Part shown: in pieces, positions 1 through 5,060 of the stretch
How positions within the stretch are numbered: position 1 is the first letter of the stretch
Layout: every line of letters starts with the position of its first letter
Origin: an uncultured Ruminococcus sp.
Lineage (GTDB): Bacteria; Bacillota; Clostridia; Oscillospirales; CAG-272
Reading direction: 5' to 3'
NCBI GenBank assembly: GCA_902797495.1
Contig: CADBTH010000120.1
Span: 1-5,060, forward strand
DNA length: 5,060 bases
Program-made: the position numbers and the translations under genes
Notes under the pieces: generated by a model
The model's database searches: none
The model's input: only the letters and a program-made list of their open reading frames with translations
What the model was told of the DNA's origin: nothing

Positions 1-1253
1 ATAACGCCGCGGCACTGGTAATAAAGGCGCGGGCGGCGGGATGGCAGTCGACTCTCGCAAAGCCCCGTATACAGGAGGCGGTGACTTGTTTCACCTCCGC
101 GCTGAACTTTGCTACGGACGAAATGAAGAGCGTGATCAACGATACCGCCGTCGCAGAGCTTACTTCAATGTGTACGGCGTTCGTTAAACTTCAGGGCGAC
201 CTTTTCGCGAAAAAACCGGACAAAGAGAACTGCGCTTCTCTTATCAGCGTCGCCGACAGCGCGGCCAAGACCGTGCTTCAGTATTTCTTTTATGTAACTC
301 CGAAGGGATTCAAAGCAGACGGTGATAAATATGTGAGTGAGATCGCATCGTGCGTCGTGTCGTCCGCTTCTTCAGCGTGGCTGAACGTTATAAATCCCGA
401 GTATCAAAAAGACAACGACGGACATCCGGGAAAATTTGCGTTCGATAGATATATTGAGCGCATCGACAACTGTATTACGCTATATGAATACGCCGTGAAA
501 CTCGCTCCGAACGATTACGAAAAAAATATTAAAAGATACACCGCGATATCGAGTTATCACAAAAACGCAATAAACGCGGTCGCATATGAATACAGAACGG
601 TCAACACCGGGACGAATTGGTTCGACGGATCGAACAGTTACGAAAACAGATACGTCCAGAGCAAGTGCTTGGCCGATTTCGCGAAAGCGGAGAGAAATAG
701 GCTGATCACCAAATGCGAAAGCAAGGCTGCCGAAATGAAGAAACTCAATAAAAAGGCGAAAGCGAGGCTTGAGCAGGAAAGAATAAGTCAGAAGAACAAA
801 GCGCAGAAGGAGCAGAAGGAGAGGGCAGAGAGGTACTGGGAGGAGCATCCGGAGGAAAGAGATGAAATCGAGAACCGGATCGAAGAACTGACAAAGAAGT
901 TCTCCGAGGTATCCGCGCCGATAGACGCCGAGATAAAGGCGGCGCTGAAGGAGAAGGCGGAGCTTCCGGAGAGAGCAAGGGTGAAGGAGATCGAGGAAAA
1001 GATCGAGGAGCTCGGAGCAAAGAGGGACTCACTCGGTATTTTCAAGGGCAAGGAAAAACGCGCTCTTCAGGAACAGATCGGCAAACTCGAAGAGGAGCTT
1101 GTTCAGGTCAGCGATACGCTTGCAAAAAAGAAAAAAGACCTGAACGTCAGAACCAAGGAACTTAATGCAAAGTTGAAGGGAGAGACCTCCGAGATCACAA
1201 GGCAGATTAATGAACTGAACGAAGAGTTGAGCAGAGGAAGAAAAGAAGTATAA
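1..1253 (+). CDS. Uncharacterised coiled-coil protein, 5'-partial (C-terminal 416 residues visible)
   Basis: The reading frame (first full codon at base 3) is open from the left edge to a TAA at 1251-1253, so the gene begins upstream. A GTG at 81 preceded by AGGAGG looks like a start, but the SD-start gap is only 2 nt and the 26 codons before it read as ordinary protein (ending KPRIQEAVTCF). Numbering from base 3, residues 1 to about 220 are a mixed, probably helical domain with aromatic stretches (QYFFYV, ITLYEYAV) and scattered Cys but no recognisable catalytic motif. Residues about 226-416 are a Lys/Glu-rich coiled coil containing YWEEHPEE (278-285) and LGIFKGKEKRALQEQI (344-359). I recall similar 'LGxFKGKEKKAxQEQI' segments at the ends of uncharacterised clostridial proteins, some with zinc ribbons, but this is memory, not a search. 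No signal peptide or membrane segment is visible. Function unknown. A terminator follows directly, so it ends its own transcript. Confidence 0.85.
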   Translation, partial: NAAALVIKARAAGWQSTLAKPRIQEAVTCFTSALNFATDEMKSVINDTAVAELTSMCTAFVKLQGDLFAKKPDKENCASLISVADSAAKTVLQYFFYVTPKGFKADGDKYVSEIASCVVSSASSAWLNVINPEYQKDNDGHPGKFAFDRYIERIDNCITLYEYAVKLAPNDYEKNIKRYTAISSYHKNAINAVAYEYRTVNTGTNWFDGSNSYENRYVQSKCLADFAKAERNRLITKCESKAAEMKKLNKKAKARLEQERISQKNKAQKEQKERAERYWEEHPEERDEIENRIEELTKKFSEVSAPIDAEIKAALKEKAELPERARVKEIEEKIEELGAKRDSLGIFKGKEKRALQEQIGKLEEELVQVSDTLAKKKKDLNVRTKELNAKLKGETSEITRQINELNEELSRGRKEV

Positions 1254-1267
1254 CAAAAAGTTTTGAG

Positions 1268-1293
1268 GCGGCGAGGGCAACTTCGCCGCTTTT
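1268..1293 (+). terminator. Rho-independent terminator after the coiled-coil gene
   Basis: A perfect 7-bp stem GCGGCGA (1268-1274) pairs with TCGCCGC (1283-1289) around an 8-nt loop and is followed by TTTT (1290-1293), then CC. The stem is GC-rich and starts 14 nt after the TAA of the upstream gene. The T tract is short. An A tract lies upstream (1255-1259) and can partly extend the stem. The position, just before a good promoter, supports a boundary between two transcription units. Confidence 0.75.
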
Positions 1294-1297
1294 CCTA

Positions 1298-1326
1298 TTG
1301 CAATATTGTAGAAATGATTGTATAAT
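1298..1326 (+). promoter_or_regulatory. Sigma-70/SigA-type promoter of the feo operon
   Basis: A -35 box TTGCAA (1298-1303, 4 of 6 matches to TTGACA) is followed by a 17-bp spacer and a perfect -10 box TATAAT (1321-1326). The predicted transcript start near 1333 leaves a leader of about 28 nt before the ATG at 1361, too short for a riboswitch. The -35 box is itself a palindrome and overlaps the palindrome CAATATTG (1301-1308). ATTGCA/ATTGTA occurs at 1297, 1305 and 1317. These could be an operator, but no Fur-type 7-1-7 inverted repeat is present. Confidence 0.75.
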
Positions 1327-1346
1327 AAATGGAGTATTTAGGAACT

Positions 1347-1352
1347 GAAGGG
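1347..1352 (+). promoter_or_regulatory. Ribosome binding site of the FeoA-FeoB fusion
   Basis: GAAGGG lies 8 nt upstream of the ATG at 1361. It is a moderate Shine-Dalgarno match at good spacing. It supports this start, because the encoded protein then begins exactly with a complete FeoA domain (MRLNELEAGK). Confidence 0.6.
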
Positions 1353-1360
1353 CAATTAAG

Positions 1361-3697
1361 ATGCGGCTTAACGAACTTGAAGCAGGGAAGAGCGCAAGAG
1401 TCACAAAAGTTGGCGGAGACGGCGCTCTGAGACAGCATTTTTTAGATATGGGGCTGATACCGGGAGTGGACGTCACTCTCGTTAAATTCGCGCCGATGGG
1501 AGACCCCGTCGAATTCAAGGTGCGCGGATACGAGCTGACGCTGAGGCTCGCGGACGCCGAGAAGATAGAGGCGGAGCCTTTGGAGGGCAGCGCTGCGGAG
1601 CGTGCCGGCAAGTCTTCCGGAAGAAAGCGCGACCGTCACCCGGGACTCGGAGAGGGCGGAATATTCCACGACAAGGAGACGGAGGAGCCTCTTCCCGAGG
1701 GGGAGACGCTGACTTTCGCGCTGGTCGGGAACCAGAACAGCGGAAAGACGACCCTTTTCAATCAGCTGACGGGTGCGAATCAGCACGTCGGAAACTTCCC
1801 CGGGGTCACGGTCGACCGAAAGGACGGCAGGATCAAGGGGCATCCCGAGACAATGGTGACCGACCTTCCCGGCATTTACTCGATGTCGCCTTATTCGAGC
1901 GAGGAGATAGTCTCAAGAAACTTTGTCCTTGAGGACAAGCCGCGCGGCATCATCAATATCGTCGACGCGACTAACGTGGAGAGAAACTTGTATCTCACGA
2001 TGCAGCTTCTCGAAATGGGAGTTCCCACCGTCGTTGCGCTGAATATGATGGACGAGGTGACCTCGAACGGAGGGACGATCGATATCAACCGCATGGAGGA
2101 GATGCTCGGCACTCCCGTAGTTGCGATCTCCGCGGCGAAGAATCAGGGAGTAGGGGAACTCGTCGACCACGCTATACATATTGCGAAGTACCAGGAGCGG
2201 CCGGTCAGACAGGACTTCTGCGACGAGGAGAGCAACGGCCCCGTTCACCGCTGTCTGCACGGCATAGGGCATCTTATAAAGGATCACGCCCTGGCGGCGG
2301 GACTTCCGGTCAGATTCGCCGTGACGAAGCTGATAGAGGGCGACCGCCTTGTGACGGAACAGCTGAAGCTGGATCGGAACGAGCTCGACGCGGTAGAGCA
2401 CATAATAGTTCAGATGGAGCGCGAGCGCGGACTCGACCGCGCGGCAGCCATCGCGGATATGCGCTTCACTTTCATTGAGAGGGTGTGCGACGAGACTGTG
2501 ACGAAGGTTCGCGAGAGCCGCGAGCGTCTTCGCAGTGAGAAGATAGACCGCATCCTCACGGGAAAATATACGGCGATCCCTATGTTCATTATCATTATGG
2601 GTCTTGTGTTTTTCCTCACTTTCAACGTAGTCGGTCTCTTTTTCCAGAACCTGCTCGAGAGCGGCATCACGGCGCTCTCGGAAGTCGTCGACCGCGCTCT
2701 CGTTTCGGCGGGAGTAAACGACGTGCTCCACAGTCTGATAATCGAAGCGCTGTTCACGGGAGTCGGCACGGTGCTCAGCTTCCTGCCGATAATCGTAACT
2801 CTGTTTTTCTTCCTGTCATTGCTTGAGGACAGCGGATATATCGCGAGAGTCGCGTTCGTCATGGACAGACTTCTCAGGAAGCTCGGGCTGTCGGGCAGAA
2901 GTATCGTTCCGATGCTGATCGGCTTCGGATGCACCGTTCCCGCGGTCATGGCGACGAGGACTCTTCCGAGCGAGCGCGACCGCAAGATGACGATCCTTCT
3001 GACGCCGTTCATGTCATGCTCCGCGAAAGTGCCGATTTACGCCTTCCTTTCTGCGGCGTTCTTCCCGAAGCACGCGGCTCTCGTTATGATCGGGTTGTAC
3101 GTGCTCGGTATCGTCGTCGGTATCGGAGCCGCGGCGCTCCTTAAAAACACGGTCTTCAAAGGGGACGCGGTGCCTTTCGTCATGGAACTGCCGAACTACC
3201 GCCTGCCCGGAGTGAAGAACGTAATCCGCCTGCTTTGGGAAAAGGCGAAGGACTTTCTGCAGAGGGCGTTTTCGATAATTCTGATCGCGACCGTCGTGAT
3301 CTGGTTCTTGCAGAGATTCGATATCAGATTCAATATGGTCGATGATCCGCAAAACAGTATACTTGCGAAGATATCCGGCTTCATAACGCCTGTCATGAGA
3401 CCGGTCGGTCTCGGAGACTGGAGGCTCTGCACCTCGCTCATCACGGGCTTTATCGCCAAGGAGAGCGTCGTATCGACTATGGAACTGCTCTTTACGGGCG
3501 GCGTCGCCTCGGCGTTCGGACATCTGTCCGCGGTCTGTCTGCTCGTCTTCTCTCTCCTCTACACGCCCTGCGTCGCGGCTATCGCGTCGGTAAGGCGTGA
3601 GATGGGCGCTAAATGGGCGGCGGGGGTCGTCGTATGGCAGTGCGCCGTAGCGTGGGTCGTGACGTCTATTGTACATCTTATCGGGACGGTGATATGA
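1361..3697 (+). CDS. feoB: FeoA-FeoB fusion, ferrous iron uptake transporter
   Basis: This 778-residue inner-membrane Fe(II) transporter has both Feo parts in one chain. Residues 1-75 are an SH3-like FeoA domain (LDMGLIPGVDV at 28-38; conserved VRGYELTLR region). A polar, Gly/Lys/Arg-rich linker spans about 76-115. The G-protein domain carries G1 GNQNSGKT (123-130), G2 with Thr150 in FPGVTVD, G3 DLPG (168-171), G4 NMMD (228-231) and G5 SAAKNQG (257-263), so all five GTP-binding motifs are intact. A helical, largely charged spacer domain (about 275-400) follows. The membrane part (about 403-775) holds the Gate-type motifs: GFGCTVPAVMATRTL (521-535, with conserved Cys524), MSCSAKVPIYAF (551-562) and GFIAKESVVSTM (696-707). 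The protein ends just after the last membrane helix, without the cytoplasmic tail seen in some proteobacterial FeoB. GTP hydrolysis gating Fe(II) passage is family knowledge. It is the first gene after the promoter and is followed 1 bp later by its usual small companion. Identification is secure; the regulator is not visible. Confidence 0.97.
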   Translation: MRLNELEAGKSARVTKVGGDGALRQHFLDMGLIPGVDVTLVKFAPMGDPVEFKVRGYELTLRLADAEKIEAEPLEGSAAERAGKSSGRKRDRHPGLGEGGIFHDKETEEPLPEGETLTFALVGNQNSGKTTLFNQLTGANQHVGNFPGVTVDRKDGRIKGHPETMVTDLPGIYSMSPYSSEEIVSRNFVLEDKPRGIINIVDATNVERNLYLTMQLLEMGVPTVVALNMMDEVTSNGGTIDINRMEEMLGTPVVAISAAKNQGVGELVDHAIHIAKYQERPVRQDFCDEESNGPVHRCLHGIGHLIKDHALAAGLPVRFAVTKLIEGDRLVTEQLKLDRNELDAVEHIIVQMERERGLDRAAAIADMRFTFIERVCDETVTKVRESRERLRSEKIDRILTGKYTAIPMFIIIMGLVFFLTFNVVGLFFQNLLESGITALSEVVDRALVSAGVNDVLHSLIIEALFTGVGTVLSFLPIIVTLFFFLSLLEDSGYIARVAFVMDRLLRKLGLSGRSIVPMLIGFGCTVPAVMATRTLPSERDRKMTILLTPFMSCSAKVPIYAFLSAAFFPKHAALVMIGLYVLGIVVGIGAAALLKNTVFKGDAVPFVMELPNYRLPGVKNVIRLLWEKAKDFLQRAFSIILIATVVIWFLQRFDIRFNMVDDPQNSILAKISGFITPVMRPVGLGDWRLCTSLITGFIAKESVVSTMELLFTGGVASAFGHLSAVCLLVFSLLYTPCVAAIASVRREMGAKWAAGVVVWQCAVAWVVTSIVHLIGTVI
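3688..3693 (+). promoter_or_regulatory. Ribosome binding site of the Cys-rich peptide gene, inside the feoB 3' end
   Basis: GGTGAT matches the 3' part of the extended Shine-Dalgarno sequence (AGGAGGTGAT) and lies 5 nt before the ATG at 3699. It sits within the last codons of feoB, which suggests translational coupling. The match is modest. Confidence 0.4.
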
Positions 3698-3698
3698 T

Positions 3699-3854
3699 AT
3701 GAATACTGCTGATATCATTCTCGCCGCCGCGGTGATCCTTATTATCGCGGGAGCGGTCGCTCTTGCGGTCGTGAGAAAAAAGAGGGGAAAGAGCTGCTCC
3801 TGCGGATGTTCTGACTGCGGTCTGTGCGATAAGAATAAAAAGAACAACAACTGA
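3699..3854 (+). CDS. FeoB-associated Cys-rich membrane protein (51 aa)
   Basis: The ATG at 3699 begins 1 bp after the feoB stop and opens a 51-codon frame ending in TGA at 3852-3854. Residues about 5-25 (DIILAAAVILIIAGAVALAVV) are one hydrophobic helix. A basic stretch RKKRGKS (26-32) then predicts a cytoplasmic C-terminus. Next comes the cluster CSCGCSDCGLC (33-43), with cysteines at 33, 35, 37, 40 and 43, and a Lys/Asn-rich tail. Size, layout and place directly behind feoB match the FeoB-associated Cys-rich membrane protein family of Firmicutes. Its precise role is not established; metal binding by the Cys cluster next to the FeoB pore is a reasonable inference. It may be the Gram-positive counterpart of small Feo accessory proteins such as FeoC, but there is no sequence similarity to claim. 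It is small enough to be missed by length-limited gene calling. Confidence 0.9.
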   Translation: MNTADIILAAAVILIIAGAVALAVVRKKRGKSCSCGCSDCGLCDKNKKNNN

Positions 3855-3858
3855 TACG

Positions 3859-3863
3859 GGAGG
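3859..3863 (+). promoter_or_regulatory. Ribosome binding site of the single-pass membrane protein gene
   Basis: GGAGG, within GGGAGGG (3858-3864), lies 5 nt before the ATG at 3869. It is the strongest Shine-Dalgarno site in the window and fixes this start. It suggests independent, efficient translation of this gene within the feo transcript. Confidence 0.75.
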
Positions 3864-3868
3864 GAAAT

Positions 3869-4738
3869 ATGAGAAATCTGACGATAAGGAGAGATAAGAG
3901 ATTCGCCGGGTGCGCAGGAAAAGTCAAGGTGTACGTGGAAGACGCGGCGGGCGAACTCGATATAGGCGACGTTATGTGCCGCAAGATCGGAGAACTGAAA
4001 AACGGAGAAGAGAAGACTTTTGAGATCGACGAACGCGCGGCGAGGCTGTACGTGATAGCGGGGCCTGTGAGCCGCAATTTCTGCAACGACTTTTACCCTC
4101 TGCCTGCCGGAACGGAGGATATTTCGCTGACCGGACACAATTATTACAATCCCGCCGCGGGGAATCCTTTCCGTTTCGACGGCAACCCCAACCCGGAAGT
4201 GGCGGATAACAGAAAGAGCGGAACGAAGAAAGGGCTCGTAATTCTGATAATCTCCGTTTTGATCGGCGCTCTTGTCGGATACGGACTCGGCAGATTTGTT
4301 TTCTCCGGCTCTAAAAACTCTTCGAAGGTCTTCACGAGCGAAGATATGAGCATCACTCTCGACCGCAGCTTTTCGGACCTTGACAACGACAGTTTTGAGG
4401 CTTCGTGGGCTAACAGCAAATGCGCGGTATTTATGTTCAGAGAAAAGTTTTCCGATTACGAAGGCCTGTCGGGTTACAGCGTGGACGAGTATTGCGAAGG
4501 TATGGTGGAGGTCAACGGTCTGCCTTCCGACACCGAGGTGCATCACGAAAACGGTTTGACGTATATCGAGTACGATCGTTACGTGGAAGAAATGAAGGAT
4601 GATTGCAGGTATCTGGTTTCAGTCTACAAGACGGACGATTGCTTTGCGGTCGTGCAGTTCGCCTCCCCGACGAAGGATTTCGACTCTCTGAAAAGTGATA
4701 TACTGAAATGGGCCGGAAGCGTGGAATTCAAAAAATGA
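3869..4738 (+). CDS. Single-pass membrane protein with N-terminal cytoplasmic domain and extracytoplasmic domain, function unknown
   Basis: The 289-residue product has three parts. Residues 1 to about 105 form a probably beta-rich domain with CRKIGELKNGEEKTFEI (37-53) and RNFCNDFYPLPAGTEDISLT (69-88), ending in NPAAGNPFRFDG (94-105). I recall this pattern from unnamed clostridial proteins but know no function. A charged linker RKSGTKK (115-121) precedes one transmembrane helix (about 122-145) with small-residue spacing GALVGYGLG. The basic residues before the helix put the N-terminus inside. Residues about 146-289 then lie outside: a Ser/Lys spacer and a compact alpha/beta domain (FTSEDMSITLDRSF through WAGSVEF) with the look of PsbP/DUF1795-like single-domain proteins; this is a fold guess only. 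The outer domain has four cysteines (185, 209, 246, 258), which could form disulfides. The gene begins 14 nt after the Cys-rich peptide gene and its stop overlaps the next start, so it is probably in the feo operon. There is no signal peptide, protease or enzyme motif. Confidence 0.85.
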   Translation: MRNLTIRRDKRFAGCAGKVKVYVEDAAGELDIGDVMCRKIGELKNGEEKTFEIDERAARLYVIAGPVSRNFCNDFYPLPAGTEDISLTGHNYYNPAAGNPFRFDGNPNPEVADNRKSGTKKGLVILIISVLIGALVGYGLGRFVFSGSKNSSKVFTSEDMSITLDRSFSDLDNDSFEASWANSKCAVFMFREKFSDYEGLSGYSVDEYCEGMVEVNGLPSDTEVHHENGLTYIEYDRYVEEMKDDCRYLVSVYKTDDCFAVVQFASPTKDFDSLKSDILKWAGSVEFKK

Positions 4739-5060
4739 AAAGCATCTCAAAAATAGTACTCTCCGGCGGGCCGTGCGCGGGTAAGACGAGCGCGCTCGAG
4801 GCGGTAAAGCGGGCGTTCGAGCCTATGGGCTATACCGTTCTGACGGTCGCCGAGACCGCGACGGAAATGATGAGGGGCGGCGTCGCGCCGTGGACGTGCG
4901 GGGTGCCCGCGGATTTTCAGAAGCTGCGTCTCGAGCTTCAGCTTGAGAAAGAGAGCGTTTACGAGCGCGCGGCGGAGACGATGCCGGGAGAAAAGATACT
5001 GATCGTCTGCGACCGCGGTGCGCTCGACAGTAAGTGCTACATGACGGAAGAGACGTTCGC
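4735..5060 (+). CDS. P-loop ATPase of the AAA_28/NadR-like type, 3'-partial
   Basis: The ATG at 4735 overlaps the preceding stop (ATGA, 4735-4738), and the frame stays open to the right edge, giving 108 codons. The product begins MKSISKIVLSGGPCAGKTSA. It has a Walker A motif GGPCAGKT (11-18) right after a hydrophobic strand, then a second strand YTVLTVAETATEMM (33-46). A Walker-B-like strand KILIVCDRGALDSK (87-100) contains Asp93 followed by Arg-Gly, as in nucleoside-kinase-like P-loop proteins. This arrangement fits AAA_28-type ATP-binding proteins related to the kinase domain of NadR; the substrate is unknown. No strong Shine-Dalgarno site precedes the ATG, so translation is probably coupled to the gene before it. 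The missing C-terminal part would decide whether it is a kinase, a regulatory ATPase or a two-domain protein. Confidence 0.85.
   Translation, partial: MKSISKIVLSGGPCAGKTSALEAVKRAFEPMGYTVLTVAETATEMMRGGVAPWTCGVPADFQKLRLELQLEKESVYERAAETMPGEKILIVCDRGALDSKCYMTEETF

Noticed and set aside
73..83. AGGAGG plus GTG as a genuine gene start
   Set aside because: The spacing is 2 nt and the frame is open and protein-like upstream, so it is more likely internal sequence (codons for QEAV).
1304..1345. Fur box upstream of feoB
   Set aside because: The best-looking stretch, TGATTGTATAATAAA (1315-1329), does not form the 7-1-7 inverted repeat; its right half matches the consensus at almost no position.
1327..1360. 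Riboswitch or structured leader before feoB
   Set aside because: The predicted leader is only about 28 nt with no stable stem.
1913..2731. A 272-codon open frame on the minus strand inside feoB
   Set aside because: It is fully antisense to the G domain and spacer of FeoB, has no recognisable motif and has no promoter or SD context.
2929..3144. A 71-codon + strand open frame inside feoB
   Set aside because: It is an out-of-frame shadow of the FeoB membrane region, which is intact and fully conserved in its own frame.
3014..4546. A 510-codon open frame on the minus strand
   Set aside because: It lies antisense across the feoB 3' end, the Cys-rich gene and most of the membrane protein gene. 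Its translation is rich in Arg, His and Ser with no domain, and the + strand genes explain the region. It is a shadow produced by GC-biased codons.
4420..4602. A 60-codon + strand open frame inside the membrane protein gene
   Set aside because: It is out of frame with the real gene and encodes Arg-rich sequence with no SD or homologous look.

Overview
The window most likely comes from a moderately GC-rich Gram-positive anaerobe of the Clostridia (Oscillospiraceae-like). The support is a FeoA-FeoB fusion followed by a tiny FeoB-associated Cys-rich membrane protein, purine-rich Shine-Dalgarno sites, a TTGCAA/TATAAT housekeeping promoter, and two uncharacterised protein types of a kind I associate with gut Clostridia. 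This placement is inference from gene content; no rRNA or marker gene is present. All genes are on the + strand.

Layout. (1) Bases 1-1253: the 3' part of a gene for a soluble, uncharacterised protein with a helical N-terminal half and a long charged coiled coil at the C-terminus. Its frame is open to the left edge, so the true start lies outside the window and the GTG at 81 is not the start. (2) Bases 1254-1360: a short intergenic region with a hairpin terminator (1268-1293) and then a strong promoter (-35 at 1298-1303, -10 at 1321-1326). It separates two transcription units. (3) Bases 1361-3697: a FeoA-FeoB fusion ferrous iron transporter. (4) Bases 3699-3854: a 51-residue Cys-rich single-pass membrane protein. 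(5) Bases 3869-4738: a single-pass membrane protein with an unnamed N-terminal cytoplasmic domain and an extracytoplasmic C-terminal domain. (6) Bases 4735-5060: the first 108 codons of a P-loop ATPase, cut by the right edge.

Genes 3 to 6 are separated by 1 bp, 14 bp and a 4-bp overlap, with no terminator visible between them. They therefore look like one operon driven by the promoter at 1298-1326. Iron import is the only clear biochemical role: the FeoA domain and the G-protein domain regulate the FeoB membrane pore, and the Cys-rich peptide is a known companion of FeoB in Firmicutes. Whether the last two genes serve iron metabolism or only share the transcript cannot be read from the sequence; their tight spacing is the most interesting contextual signal here. 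I found no CRISPR array, RNA gene, insertion sequence, phage gene or clear large novel system.
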